From NCBI RefSeq assembly GCF_018310695.1, contig NZ_JAGXCY010000001.1, forward strand, positions 1-64,000: a DNA stretch of 64,000 bases, in the 5' to 3' direction. Below are positions 19,529-28,991 of the stretch, piece by piece. The position numbers and the translations under genes are program-made. The notes under the pieces were generated by a model. That model saw only the letters and a list, made by a program, of their open reading frames with translations, was not told the origin of the DNA and did no database searches. Positions within the stretch are counted from its first letter, which is position 1. Each line of letters starts with the position of its first letter. This DNA comes from Paenibacillus sp. Marseille-Q4541. Lineage in GTDB: Bacteria > Bacillota > Bacilli > Paenibacillales > Paenibacillaceae.

Positions 19529-20527
19529 TTAATTCAAGATATCCCGTTTCGTAAAGACAAGGAATGAAACAAACAGTGCTACCAATCCCCAGATAGAAAG
19601 CACACCTAGTGAAAATAACAAGGTCATCCCTTCAATTGGTGGCAAAGTACCCGATAAATAACCGGTCAGTCCAAGGTTTACCATGAATAAATATTTAGCA
19701 CTGCTCCATGAGGAGGCCATGTTCGTTAATATGCTCCCTGATATCAACGCAGCCATCATAATGACAATACTCGCAGAAGTACTTCTCACAAGAGTCGACA
19801 CCATAAAAGAAAGTACAGCTACGACTAAACTTACAAACCAGATAAGCCCGGACTGCATAAGTAAATACTTCCACTGGGGAATCATATGCACCTTCGACAT
19901 ATCCACATCCGAACCGGTAATTTGAAAACCGGTGAAGATAGGCATCGTAAATCCTTTATATCCAAAAAAGAGCCCTGCTATGAGATAGCATATAACAAAT
20001 ACAGCAAGAACGATAAGGGAAACAAACAGAAACAATGTAATTAACTTGCTGAGCAAAATTTTCCACCGCCGAACCGGTCTTGTCAGCAGCATTTTAATTG
20101 TACCTGATGTTCTTTCTCCAGATACGAGATCCGAAGCCATGGCGACCACAAGCAGAGGAATAAACAAATTAATGGAATTGTTCATAAACTCTCTCGTAAA
20201 CGTAACTCCGCTAGGTTCATTCGGATTTAGATCATGCTCGAGGTAGTACTGAAGCTGCTGAATATAAATTCTACGATACTTCTTCCATTCCTCCGGAACC
20301 CGATCACTTCCGAGTGAATTCTGATTATCCGTTATTGCTTGCTGCATTTCAAGTCGCCAGTCGTTTCCAAACTTCTCACGTTTCGTTTCCGACTCTTTCA
20401 TTTGTGCATAGGTAAACATCGGCGTAAGCACGAGCAGCACAAGAATAATCACATAAAATCTTTTCTTCTTGATCATTTTAATGGTCTCATTCTTGACCAA
20501 GGGTAAAAGATTATTCAATAGATTCAC
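19529..20527 (-). CDS. ABC-2 type transporter permease
   Basis: A 332-residue permease with one N-terminal helix (about 23-41), a roughly 75-residue extracytoplasmic loop, and five further helices; VSGERTSGTIKMLLTRPVRRWKILLSKL is the classic ABC-2 coupling region. Its start overlaps the ATPase gene by 17 bases, so the two are translationally coupled and form one exporter. Substrate unknown; the subfamily includes bacitracin-type and generic export systems. No clear terminator is seen in the 145 bases between its stop and parE. Confidence 0.9.
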   Translation of the reverse strand: MNLLNNLLPLVKNETIKMIKKKRFYVIILVLLVLTPMFTYAQMKESETKREKFGNDWRLEMQQAITDNQNSLGSDRVPEEWKKYRRIYIQQLQYYLEHDLNPNEPSGVTFTREFMNNSINLFIPLLVVAMASDLVSGERTSGTIKMLLTRPVRRWKILLSKLITLFLFVSLIVLAVFVICYLIAGLFFGYKGFTMPIFTGFQITGSDVDMSKVHMIPQWKYLLMQSGLIWFVSLVVAVLSFMVSTLVRSTSASIVIMMAALISGSILTNMASSWSSAKYLFMVNLGLTGYLSGTLPPIEGMTLLFSLGVLSIWGLVALFVSFLVFTKRDILN

Positions 20528-21479
20528 CTTCTGTCATCCGTAAAAATAACTGTTCAAGTGTTGGATTTACCCTTTGTACTCCCTCTACCTTTACACCGGC
20601 TCTGACCATGGTCTTCACCATTTCGGACACCAATTCCTCAGGCATTTCTGTAATGACCGCATTCGGTCCGAGACTCGCAATCAAGGCGTCATCGAGCATC
20701 GAGGTATCTTTAATTCTCTTAATTCGTGGATGATTCATAAGCCAGCGAGCTCCCTCATCAGAGGGCGTTAGATGCCATACCGTAACATGGCTGTGTTCTC
20801 CAATGAGTTCATCAACCTTTCCTACGGTGAGCACCTCACCCTTATTAATAATCGCTACACGGTCACAAAGAAGCTGTATTTCACTCAGCAGATGGCTGCT
20901 GACAAGAACGGCCAAACCTTCTTCAGCTAGCTTCTTAATAAAAGCTCTCAATTCTTTGATCCCCTTAGGATCCAGTCCATTGGTTGGTTCATCTAAGATA
21001 AGCAGTTTTGGTCTTCCTAGTAAGGCTTGAGCAATACCAAGTCGCTGACGCATACCTAGCGAATAGGTACTTACTTTATCATGTATCCGCTGATCCAGTC
21101 CTACAATCTGAGCTACCTCATAAATACGATCTTCACTGACATCCGGAAGCATTCTTGCAAAATGCTCAAGATTTTCAAACCCTGTAAGATAGGTATACAT
21201 CTCCGGATTTTCTACAATAGAACCTACATACCTCAGCGCATGTTCAGGCTTCTGATGAACAACGTATCCGCACACACTGACAACACCTTCTGTCGGCTTA
21301 ATTAAGTCGACAAGCATACGGATCGTCGTCGTTTTGCCGGCCCCGTTTGGACCTAAAAAGCCAAAGATTTCTCCAGCGTAAACATCAAAAGTAACATCTT
21401 TAATGATCCACTTCCGTTTTATCTTTTTTTTCAAATGTTTAACAGACAGTACGATATCCTTCTCTTCTTCACTCGTCAT
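20511..21479 (-). CDS. ABC transporter ATP-binding protein
   Basis: A 322-residue ATPase. Walker A GPNGAGKTT, signature YSLGMRQRLGIAQALLG, Walker B LLILDEPTNGLDP and the H-loop SSHLLSEI are intact. A C-terminal extension (about 225-322) is typical of the DrrA/BcrA-like group. In-frame codons extend upstream to 21518, but AGGTGGAG before ATG 21479 (MTSEEEKD) decides the start. It overlaps the GDSL gene by 11 bases and the permease by 17, making a three-gene operon. Confidence 0.93.
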   Translation of the reverse strand: MTSEEEKDIVLSVKHLKKKIKRKWIIKDVTFDVYAGEIFGFLGPNGAGKTTTIRMLVDLIKPTEGVVSVCGYVVHQKPEHALRYVGSIVENPEMYTYLTGFENLEHFARMLPDVSEDRIYEVAQIVGLDQRIHDKVSTYSLGMRQRLGIAQALLGRPKLLILDEPTNGLDPKGIKELRAFIKKLAEEGLAVLVSSHLLSEIQLLCDRVAIINKGEVLTVGKVDELIGEHSHVTVWHLTPSDEGARWLMNHPRIKRIKDTSMLDDALIASLGPNAVITEMPEELVSEMVKTMVRAGVKVEGVQRVNPTLEQLFLRMTEGESIE

Positions 21480-22323
21480 CGGTCTCCACCTTTTTTCCAT
21501 GTTGATCAGTGATGCCAAGCACTTCTACAATACGCTCTGCCATTTCTTCATACCCTTGCGCGTTTGGATGAAAGTGATCACTTGCAAGCAGCTCTGGAAC
21601 ATTGTTCTCAAACAGATCAAATGTGGAGACAAGAGCCATCTGGTCGTATGTATTAATTAGCTCAAGTGCCTTACTGTTCCACGCTGTAACTACAGCATTC
21701 CCAATTTGTTTCAGATCTTTTAAATCACTGAATGGATTGTATAAACCCATATATATAATTTGTGCGTCTGGATTAATCTCAGCAATCTTTTTCAGCACTT
21801 CTTTTAACGAACTCGAGGCCTTAGGCAATATTTTATACAGTTCAGCAGTATCAGGGATATCACTTTCTGCACTCTGATACGCCTGAGCACCTTTAAACAG
21901 ATCATTTGCACCAATAGACAAAAGGATCATATTCGATTGCTGTAATGTATATTTCACGCCTGCCTCATCAAGTTGAGGGAGTAATTTTTCTGCTGTAAGC
22001 CCATTGATTGCAAGATTCGCTGTAACTTTCACCTCTTTACCGTCCTCCTGCAGCATACTGACTACTCTTCGGACAAAGCCTTTGCCTTCGTCATCTCCAG
22101 TCCCTTTGGCAAGTGAATCTCCAATAGCAGCAATTTTGATTTCTTTATTTTGTTCTATAGGTGGCGAGGTAACAGCAGGCTCTTTCTGTTCAGGTATAAA
22201 AGCGGTATCACCAGAAGGGTTCACAATATCCTGAACTGCAACTATGAATCCATAGACAAGCACAATTGTCATAAGGATAGATAAAGTACTTACCGTAATC
22301 CATATTTTACTTGATGACTTCAC
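21469..22323 (-). CDS. Membrane-anchored SGNH/GDSL hydrolase
   Basis: A 284-residue protein with an N-terminal membrane anchor (about 8-30) and a Pro/Glu-rich spacer, then an SGNH esterase domain. Block I is AAIGDSLAKG with nucleophile Ser70, block III is SIGANDLF, and block V is SDHFHPNAQGY with the catalytic Asp/His pair. It resembles YpmR-type lipases of Bacillus. It is probably external, acting on lipids or cell-wall esters; the substrate is not known. First gene of the operon with the ABC exporter, which might export or remove the substrate. Confidence 0.9.
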   Translation of the reverse strand: MKSSSKIWITVSTLSILMTIVLVYGFIVAVQDIVNPSGDTAFIPEQKEPAVTSPPIEQNKEIKIAAIGDSLAKGTGDDEGKGFVRRVVSMLQEDGKEVKVTANLAINGLTAEKLLPQLDEAGVKYTLQQSNMILLSIGANDLFKGAQAYQSAESDIPDTAELYKILPKASSSLKEVLKKIAEINPDAQIIYMGLYNPFSDLKDLKQIGNAVVTAWNSKALELINTYDQMALVSTFDLFENNVPELLASDHFHPNAQGYEEMAERIVEVLGITDQHGKKVETDDE

Positions 22324-22430
22324 AAGAACATTCCCTTCGAGCTGTATTTACTTAAAATAAACATAAAACTTCCCGTCCTTATTTGCAAATGGGCTCTCTT
22401 CCTCTCTTTCTTTTACTATTTGCCAAAATA

Positions 22431-22460
22431 GAAAAAAAAGACCTCCAACACGTGGAGATC
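22431..22460 (-). terminator. Terminator of the CAP-domain gene
   Basis: CTCCA/TGGAG hairpin extended by GA/TC, with an A8 run on the left giving a U tail on the minus transcript, about 100 bases past the stop. The interval also holds two ATATGGC copies of no clear use. Confidence 0.6.
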
Positions 22461-22559
22461 TCAAAATAACAGCAAAATAATATGGCACCTAAAAAATATG
22501 GCGTCTTGCAAAAAGGTGAATCTTAAGATTATGTTATTAAATTAACGAATTGAAATGTA

Positions 22560-23069
22560 TTATTTTCCGACAAAAGCTTGAGCCCAATATCCATTTACAT
22601 AACCTACGCCGATCAGCGTAAAGTTTTTGTTCATGATGTTCGCTCTGTGACCAGGGCTATTCATCCAAGCTTTAACAACTTCAGCAGGAGTTTTTTGCCC
22701 TTTGGCAATGTTCTCTCCAGCATAGTTAAATGTAATTCCAAATTTTTTCATCATATCAAATGGCGAACCATAAGTCGGAGATGTGTGACTAAAATATTTA
22801 TTCGTATTCATGTCTTTCGCTTTTGCTACAGCCATTTTAGTTAGATTCGTATGAATCACAAGTGGCTTAAGGCCAGCTTTCTTCCGTTCCTTATTTACCA
22901 GTGACACCACTTCTTTAGCATAGGCGGATACAACAGAAGAACTGCTCTGAGCTTTAGTTGATGTTGTGCTAGCTGAAGCAATGTCTGCTCCAGGAATGAG
23001 CATTCCAGCTGCTAGTACAGCGGACAAACTTCCTGCAATAATCGTTTTTTGAAGAACGTTCTTTTTCAA
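22560..23069 (-). CDS. Secreted CAP-domain (SCP-like, YkwD family) protein
   Basis: A 169-residue secreted protein. The signal peptide runs to about ASAS (residue 35). The CAP domain (about 48-169) contains VSLVNKERKKAGLKPL, FSHTSPTYGSPFDMM, YAGENIA and WMNSPGHRANIMN, all typical of the YkwD group. Function in bacteria is poorly known; some are linked to spores or the cell wall. It is monocistronic. A 16-bp palindrome that also reads as a WalR box lies 23-39 bases upstream of the start, hinting at cell-wall-stress control. Confidence 0.93.
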   Translation of the reverse strand: MKKNVLQKTIIAGSLSAVLAAGMLIPGADIASASTTSTKAQSSSSVVSAYAKEVVSLVNKERKKAGLKPLVIHTNLTKMAVAKAKDMNTNKYFSHTSPTYGSPFDMMKKFGITFNYAGENIAKGQKTPAEVVKAWMNSPGHRANIMNKNFTLIGVGYVNGYWAQAFVGK

Positions 23070-23091
23070 AATAAATCAACTCCTAATTAAA

Positions 23092-23108
23092 TGTTACAAT
23101 TTTGTAAC
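23092..23108. promoter_or_regulatory. Possible WalR box / 16-bp palindrome upstream of the CAP gene
   Basis: TGTTAC-AATTT-TGTAAC fits the WalR consensus TGTWAH-N5-TGTWAH, read on the plus strand, i.e. reversed relative to the gene. The same bases form the palindrome GTTACAATTTTGTAAC. Reversed WalR boxes are found at WalR-repressed genes in B. subtilis. Confidence 0.5.
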
Positions 23109-23135
23109 TGGTATGAGTAGGATTATATCAGCACT

Positions 23136-23184
23136 TTACGACTTTGTTAACCCATAAATAATGGAAATAGTTAAAAAGTCGTAA
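23136..23184. repeat. Inverted repeat upstream of the CAP gene
   Basis: TACGACTTTGTTAAC (about 23137-23151) and GTTAAAAAGTCGTAA (23170-23184) are near-perfect inverse copies about 18 bases apart. No T tail. Possibly a second regulator site. Confidence 0.5.
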
Positions 23185-23275
23185 CTTTTTGCGTTTCTAG
23201 TATTAGATTCGAAATGTAAGAAAAGATACAGAAAAAGTTTCCAGCAAAAACTAATATATAGAGATCATGGATCAA

Positions 23276-23312
23276 AAAAAACCTAATGACCATATGGCCA
23301 TTAGGTTTTTCA
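23276..23312. terminator. Bidirectional terminator after purT-GNAT
   Basis: ACCTAATG-A-CCATATGG-C-CATTAGGT hairpin flanked by A7 and T5, 47 bases past the GNAT stop. Confidence 0.9.
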
Positions 23313-23358
23313 TTTTGAATACATTCAATAAAAATGGAGTCTGTCTCGTATATATAGA

Positions 23359-23814
23359 TTACAGCGATTTGCTGAACCGATACCCATGTTTGATAAAGCC
23401 GATGTGCTCGTAAAATGGGTATGACGACTTATGTTGCTCTCGATTGCCTTCGATAATGAGCAATTTTTCGCTTCCATGTTCACGCGCCCAACCTTCTGCT
23501 AGTTCCAGAAGTCTGCGTCCAATCCCTTCACCTCGGTGAGAATCACGGACAATTAACGAGGTGATCTGTGTCGCTTGCTTAGGATTTGCATGAGATTGAA
23601 CACATTGCAGACCTAACATAGCGACAACCTCGTCGTCTACTTCAGCTACTAACATACATGCTTTCTCACTCATTTGGCTCGCCTCGATGCGTTCCCGCAT
23701 AACTCCTGGGGTGGCTGGATATCTGACCTCATGCATCAGACTCGTCACCGCATCCACATCGTGCAGTTCACATGCTCGAATCGTCAGTACTGGGGCCTCT
23801 ACATTACTTAACAT
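23359..23814 (-). CDS. GNAT-family N-acetyltransferase
   Basis: A 151-residue GNAT protein. The acetyl-CoA motif A is [25 protein letters not shown] (pyrophosphate loop RGEGIG), and [16 protein letters not shown] is the typical C-terminal beta-bulge/helix end. Its start overlaps the purT stop by 11 bases, so translation is coupled to purT. The acceptor substrate is unknown; nothing in the sequence links it to purines apart from the operon. Confidence 0.9.
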   Translation of the reverse strand: MLSNVEAPVLTIRACELHDVDAVTSLMHEVRYPATPGVMRERIEASQMSEKACMLVAEVDDEVVAMLGLQCVQSHANPKQATQITSLIVRDSHRGEGIGRRLLELAEGWAREHGSEKLLIIEGNREQHKSSYPFYEHIGFIKHGYRFSKSL

Positions 23815-24991
23815 GGTTTACCTCCACTTTCAGCATATTTGCGGCTTGTTTTGCCGTATCACGTGCATTCTCAACATCAACAGATGCACTTAAAGCTACA
23901 GCCATTCTTCTTCCTACTTTAGTCTCAGGTTTCCCAAATATACGAACTTGAGTCCTTGGTATAGATAGTGCTTCTGACACTCCATTAATTTTGTAGGATG
24001 TTGTCTCTGAATCGGCTTTTAGTGTAGCAGAAGCTCCTGGTGTTAACAATTCAACCCCAGTAACCGGAAACCCAAGAATTGCCCTTACATGTAGTGCAAA
24101 TTCAGACAAATCCTGTGTAACCATGGTAACCATTCCGGTATCATGAGGACGTGGAGATACTTCGCTAAATACGACTCCGTCCTTCGTCAGAAAAAGTTCG
24201 ACTCCAAATAAACCGTATCCACCTAGCTCATCTGTAATACTTTTCGCAATATGTTTTGCCTCATTCAGCTGCTTTTCGTTCATCGGATGCGGCTGCCAGG
24301 ATTCAACATAATCCCCATCCTTCTGAATATGCCCAATCGGAGGACAAAATACCGTTCCTGATACTGAACGCACCGTAAGTAATGTAATTTCGCTTTCAAA
24401 TTCCACAAAGGCTTCGACGATCACACGAGTTGTTTTGGCTCTAGCACCGTCTAGTGCTGCATTCCAGCTAAGTTCAGCATCTTCATACGTACGGCATACG
24501 CTTTGACCTTTACCTGATGAACTCATTAGCGGCTTCACAACACAAGGTGTCCCAAGTTCACGTACAGCAGCTTGTAGTTCTTCCAGACTATCTGCAAACC
24601 GATAAGCAGCTGTCGGAAGTCCAAGTTCCTCTGCTGCGAGGCGGCGAATCCCTTCCCGGTCCATCGTAAGCCTTGTCGCTCTAGCTGTTGGCACGACACG
24701 AAAATGTTCATGTTCGAGCTCAACGAGTGCATCTGTGGCGATCGCTTCTATCTCGGGAACGATAACATCGGGTTGTTCTTTCCGAATAATCTCTTTCAGT
24801 AGTTCCCCATCCAGCATATCAATACAGTATGACCTATGGGCGATTTGCATCGCAGGAGCATTATCGTAGCGATCAACGGCAATGGTCTCAACACCAAGTC
24901 TTTGTGCTTCAATAATGACTTCTTTTCCTAATTCTCCACTGCCGAGCAGCAGCAACTTTTTGGCTTCAGCCGAAAAAGGAGCACCCCACAT
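23804..24991 (-). CDS. purT: Formate-dependent phosphoribosylglycinamide formyltransferase
   Basis: A 395-residue ATP-grasp enzyme that makes formyl-GAR from GAR, formate and ATP in purine synthesis (folate-independent route). [15 protein letters not shown] starts the N-terminal domain; [25 protein letters not shown] is the ATP-grasp lysine loop; [27 protein letters not shown] carries Mg-binding Glu. Length is normal. GGGAGAG precedes the ATG. I see no purine riboswitch; the 130-base upstream stretch has CGAA motifs too weak to call PurR boxes. Followed by an overlapping GNAT gene. Confidence 0.95.
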   Translation of the reverse strand: MWGAPFSAEAKKLLLLGSGELGKEVIIEAQRLGVETIAVDRYDNAPAMQIAHRSYCIDMLDGELLKEIIRKEQPDVIVPEIEAIATDALVELEHEHFRVVPTARATRLTMDREGIRRLAAEELGLPTAAYRFADSLEELQAAVRELGTPCVVKPLMSSSGKGQSVCRTYEDAELSWNAALDGARAKTTRVIVEAFVEFESEITLLTVRSVSGTVFCPPIGHIQKDGDYVESWQPHPMNEKQLNEAKHIAKSITDELGGYGLFGVELFLTKDGVVFSEVSPRPHDTGMVTMVTQDLSEFALHVRAILGFPVTGVELLTPGASATLKADSETTSYKINGVSEALSIPRTQVRIFGKPETKVGRRMAVALSASVDVENARDTAKQAANMLKVEVNHVK

Positions 24992-25124
24992 TTCTCTCCC
25001 ATCCCCCTATGTGAGAAATCTATTTCTATTTCTCTATTTTCGGGGTTCTCGCGGCAGAATGCAAGAGTGCTCGACTTTTTTCTTGTGAATATTACATGGA
25101 TTTTCGTTTTTTCGCGGACAAATT

Positions 25125-26978
25125 TTACAAAAATCTGAATTGAGCTTCAATTAATCCGTTATATATTCCTTGTTTTTGGATGAGTTGGTGGTGATTCCCT
25201 TGTTCCTTGATTTCACCATGATCTAGTACAATGATGTTGTCTGCATTTCGGATCGTTGACAGTCGGTGAGCTACCATAAATGAAGTTCTTCCTTCCAGAA
25301 GGACCTTCAGAGCTTCCTGAATTTTCAGTTCTGTCTCCGTATCAATGCTCGCTGTTGCCTCATCAAGAATAAGAATTCTCGGATCGGCAAGGAGAGCTCT
25401 TGCAAATGACAACAACTGACGTTGACCCATCGATAGTACATTCCCACGCTCTTCCACTTCGGTATCATAACCACCAGGCAGTTTCTCGATAAATTCATGA
25501 GCATTTACTGCTTTTGCTGCTGCTTCTACCTCTTCATCTGTAGCATCCAGACGTCCAAATCTGATATTGTCACGAATTGTACCCGAGAAAATAAAGGTGT
25601 CTTGAAGTACGATACCAATCTGGCTTCGCAAACTACGTATCGTCACATCTCTGATATCATAACCATCAATCGTTAGTTTTCCATCAGTAACATCGTAGAA
25701 CCTGCTGAGCAAATTAATGATCGTACTTTTACCAGAACCGGTATGTCCTACGAGAGCAATGGACTCGCCTGCTTTGACATCCAGATCTATTCCTTTTAGT
25801 GCCTGACGTCCCTTTTCGTATTCAAAAACAATATGTTCAAATTTAATATCGCCTTTGATGGTTGGGATAGGTTTAGCATTCTCCTTATCTGCGATTCCTG
25901 GTTCTTCATCCATAAATTCAAAAATTCGTTCAGAAGATGCCATGGCGACAAGAAGCTGATTATACATCTGGCCTAAACGGTTAATAGGGTCCCAGAAGTT
26001 CCCAACATAGTTAGCAAATGCAACGAGAAGACCAATGGTCAACGCTTCATTTTGAATCAAATAAGCACCATACCAAAACAAGATTAAGGAACCCACTCCA
26101 CCAGTAATTTCGATCAGTGGACCGAACCCTTGGTTCATGGTAGAAGCTCTGTTCCATGATTTACGGCTCGTCATGTTCATTTGATCAAAGAACTTCATAT
26201 TCTCTTCTTCTTGCGTGTAAGCTTGTGTAACACGGATACCTTGAATGGATTCATTAAGATGTGAATTGATCCGTGAATTTTTCATTCGGACATCTTGCCA
26301 CGCACGTCTGATTCGAACCCTAAGTTTGGTTGAAATGAGGAACATGACTGGGACAGTCAGGATGACAGCAAGACCTAGTTTCCAATTGATAAAGAGCAAG
26401 ATTACGATGATACCAACGAGCTGAACACAGTCAATCATGAGGTTAACAACCCCGTTAGTAAACAAATCCTGTAAGGAGTTGATATCATTTGTAATCCGCA
26501 CCATAACCGAACCGGCTGGTCTTTTATCAAAAAATGAGAACGATAATTTTTGAATATGTTTAAACAAATCAGATCTTAAATCATAGATGACACGCTGACC
26601 AATAATATTCGTGTATTTGATCCGATAAGTAGCGGCTGCCCATTGAATAATATAAAGCAGTAGAATCCCACCTGCGATCCAATACAATAATCGCAAACTT
26701 GGCATACTGCCATCTGAAGGTGAAATCGCACTGTCAATGGCAAGACTGATCAGATAAGGCACGGTCAGCTTTGTTATTGTACCTAACACCATCATGATAA
26801 TAATAATCGGTAACAGCTGTTTTGCATAAGGTTTCATATAAGAGAATAGTCTTGTAAACTCTCCCCAGTTAAACGGCTTCTCTATGACATCGTCATCCTG
26901 ATAGACAAACCGTTCTTGATTTTTCTTTTCCTTAATGCCAGGAATTTTCTTACTCTCTGCTGCTGACTCGGCACTCAT
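25125..26978 (-). CDS. ABC multidrug exporter half, catalytic-site subunit (BmrD/YheH-like)
   Basis: A 617-residue half-transporter: six membrane helices (about 50-345), then an ATPase domain. Walker A GHTGSGKST, signature LSMGQRQLLSFARALL (non-canonical Met in place of Gly), Walker B ILILDEATAS with the catalytic Glu intact, and H-loop VAHRLS. Its start overlaps the stop of the neighbouring half-transporter by 4 bases (ATGA). The pairing of an intact Walker B here with a DD Walker B in the partner matches heterodimers such as B. subtilis BmrC/BmrD. Likely exports drugs or lipids; substrate not shown. Confidence 0.93.
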   Translation of the reverse strand: MSAESAAESKKIPGIKEKKNQERFVYQDDDVIEKPFNWGEFTRLFSYMKPYAKQLLPIIIIMMVLGTITKLTVPYLISLAIDSAISPSDGSMPSLRLLYWIAGGILLLYIIQWAAATYRIKYTNIIGQRVIYDLRSDLFKHIQKLSFSFFDKRPAGSVMVRITNDINSLQDLFTNGVVNLMIDCVQLVGIIVILLFINWKLGLAVILTVPVMFLISTKLRVRIRRAWQDVRMKNSRINSHLNESIQGIRVTQAYTQEEENMKFFDQMNMTSRKSWNRASTMNQGFGPLIEITGGVGSLILFWYGAYLIQNEALTIGLLVAFANYVGNFWDPINRLGQMYNQLLVAMASSERIFEFMDEEPGIADKENAKPIPTIKGDIKFEHIVFEYEKGRQALKGIDLDVKAGESIALVGHTGSGKSTIINLLSRFYDVTDGKLTIDGYDIRDVTIRSLRSQIGIVLQDTFIFSGTIRDNIRFGRLDATDEEVEAAAKAVNAHEFIEKLPGGYDTEVEERGNVLSMGQRQLLSFARALLADPRILILDEATASIDTETELKIQEALKVLLEGRTSFMVAHRLSTIRNADNIIVLDHGEIKEQGNHHQLIQKQGIYNGLIEAQFRFL

Positions 26979-28747
26979 GAGTTCACCTGCTTTCCGGGAG
27001 CCCGCACTTCACGAGCGATATGATCTGCATATTGAATATGATAGACATCTTGATATTGACCAGGAACCCTGATCAGTTCATCGTGAGTCCCCCGTTGAAC
27101 GACTCGACCTTCATCCAGTACCAGTATTTCATCAGCGTGCCTTAGTGAAGAGATCCGGTGCGCAATAATAAACGTAGTTCTTCCCCGCATAACTTCTTGG
27201 AAACCAGATTGAATCTCATGTTCCGTTTCCATGTCCACCGCACTTGTTGCATCGTCGAGAATAAGTATTTTTGGATTTTTCAGAAGTGCCCTTGCGATGG
27301 CAATCCTTTGTTTCTGCCCACCCGATAAGCCCATACCACGCTCACCGACAATGGTGTCATACCCGAGCGGCATCTCCATGATAAAATCATGAGCCTTCGC
27401 CAGTTGCGAAGCACGGATAATTTCATCCATGGTTACATCTTTTAGTCCATATGCAATGTTATTACGAATACTGGATGAGAACAAGAACGTTTCCTGGAAA
27501 ACTGCAGCAATTTGACTACGTAAACTACGAATGTTAATATCGTTAATCTCCATACCATCAATCTTGATGGAACCGGAGTTAATGTTGTATGCACGCATCA
27601 AAAGCTGAATTATTGTTGATTTACCTGAACCAGTACCACCAAGAAAACCAACGACGGTTCCAGGAGGTGCTTCCAAATTAATATCTGTAACAGCTGCAAT
27701 CTTATTACCATAAGCAAAAGTTACTTTGTCAAAGGAAACATGCCCCTTCACCTGATCCGGTGCGAGAATAATGGAATCCTCTGTGTCCTGTACATCAATA
27801 GGCTGGTTAAGCAGTTCCAGTACCCGCTCTCCCGAAGCTTTGGACTGAGTGTAGTTGTTGATATGAAATCCGATATTCCACATCGGACCGATTATGTACC
27901 ATATTAAACTAAAGAAAGCAACGAGTTCACCGAGTGATAACTCTTTTTGTATAACTAATCTGCCGCCAATCACAAGAAGCAAAACAATACTTAGAGAAGC
28001 CAGCAGCTCCATAATTGGAAAGAATTTAGCCCATAAGGTGGAGGCAAAAATCTGATTCGATTTGTATCGTTCGTTGCGCAGTGAGAACTTATCTACTTCA
28101 TGAGGTTCACGCGCAAACGATTTGACGGTACGTACCCCTGTTATGTTTTCTTGCACTGCTGTCGTAAGCGAGCTCATCGCTAGTCGCATCTCTTGAAAAG
28201 CAGGGTGAATCTGCGTTTCAAATTTCAGAGCAACGAAAACGAGAAGTGGCATGAAAATAAGCGTAAGTAAGGTAAGCTGCCAGTTGATTGAGAACATCAT
28301 GATCGAACCAAACAAAACCATAAGAACCATGTTTAAAATCTGAGCAAATCCAAATCCGATAAAGTTACGAATCGCTTCCAGGTCCCCCGTTAGCCTAGAC
28401 ATCAGATCCCCTGTTTTCGCCGTATCATAATACCGGAACGATAAAAACTGTAATTTTTCGTAACAGGCATTCCGTAAACGATAAGCAAGGTAGTTACCAA
28501 GCCTAGCGCCAAAAAAACCGTGTAAAAACTGCAATGCCGACTTCACAATAACAACTCCGAGTACGGTTAGGGCAAGCATGGGAACGCCTTCAAAATTGCG
28601 GGGCGTAATCATGTCGTCAATGAGTACACGCAGTAGATTCGGGTACACGAGCCCGAGTGCAGTCGCTAAGGCCAAGCAAAGTATTGATAAAAACAACAAA
28701 TTGCGTTTGGACCAGAAAAAGCTCTGCAGTTGCCTGAGAACATCCAT
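26975..28747 (-). CDS. ABC multidrug exporter half, degenerate-site subunit (BmrC/YheI-like)
   Basis: A 590-residue half-transporter with six helices and one ATPase domain. Walker A GGTGSGKST and signature LSGGQKQRIAIARAL are canonical, but Walker B ends ILILDDATSAVD: the catalytic Glu is Asp. Together with the LSMGQ signature of the partner this gives one degenerate and one active ATP site, as in BmrC. AAGGAGGAG precedes the ATG. A candidate 22-codon leader frame lies upstream. First gene of the two-gene operon. Confidence 0.93.
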   Translation of the reverse strand: MDVLRQLQSFFWSKRNLLFLSILCLALATALGLVYPNLLRVLIDDMITPRNFEGVPMLALTVLGVVIVKSALQFLHGFFGARLGNYLAYRLRNACYEKLQFLSFRYYDTAKTGDLMSRLTGDLEAIRNFIGFGFAQILNMVLMVLFGSIMMFSINWQLTLLTLIFMPLLVFVALKFETQIHPAFQEMRLAMSSLTTAVQENITGVRTVKSFAREPHEVDKFSLRNERYKSNQIFASTLWAKFFPIMELLASLSIVLLLVIGGRLVIQKELSLGELVAFFSLIWYIIGPMWNIGFHINNYTQSKASGERVLELLNQPIDVQDTEDSIILAPDQVKGHVSFDKVTFAYGNKIAAVTDINLEAPPGTVVGFLGGTGSGKSTIIQLLMRAYNINSGSIKIDGMEINDINIRSLRSQIAAVFQETFLFSSSIRNNIAYGLKDVTMDEIIRASQLAKAHDFIMEMPLGYDTIVGERGMGLSGGQKQRIAIARALLKNPKILILDDATSAVDMETEHEIQSGFQEVMRGRTTFIIAHRISSLRHADEILVLDEGRVVQRGTHDELIRVPGQYQDVYHIQYADHIAREVRAPGKQVNS

Positions 28748-28771
28748 GTTTCTCCTCCTTAAAATACTTTC

Positions 28772-28840
28772 TTATCTTGTATGAACATTAATGAAGTTTA
28801 TCACCGCCTTACCACCCCGGCAAAGCGGGAAACGACTCAT
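28772..28840 (-). CDS. Candidate leader peptide of the ABC exporter operon
   Basis: ATG at 28840 opens MSRFPLCRGGKAVINFINVHTR (22 residues) and stops 24 bases before the exporter start. GGCGGA lies 3-8 bases upstream. A short CCCG/CGGG hairpin lies inside. B. subtilis bmrCD is controlled by translation of a small upstream frame, bmrB, so a like role is possible; no attenuator hairpin is seen after the stop. May be chance. Confidence 0.3.
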   Translation of the reverse strand: MSRFPLCRGGKAVINFINVHTR

Positions 28841-28940
28841 ATTCCGCCTTCTTTTAGTATGAAAGGGCAATATAAGGAAATAAACGCCATCTCTCAATTA
28901 AATGGTCAGATATCCTCTTCTATTCGGGGTCATTCAAGCA

Positions 28941-28984
28941 AAAAAACACCCCCTCCGCGAAAAACGCGAAGTAAAGGTGTTTTG
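28941..28984 (-). terminator. Terminator of the dynamin gene
   Basis: AAAACACC pairs with GGTGTTTT, with an inner CGCG/CGCG stem; starts 8 bases after the dynamin stop and has an A run on its left end. Confidence 0.82.
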
Positions 28985-28991
28985 CACGTTC

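Noticed and set aside
24992..25124. PurR boxes or purine riboswitch upstream of purT
   Set aside because: CGAA motifs are present but do not match the full PurBox pair, and no riboswitch core is seen.
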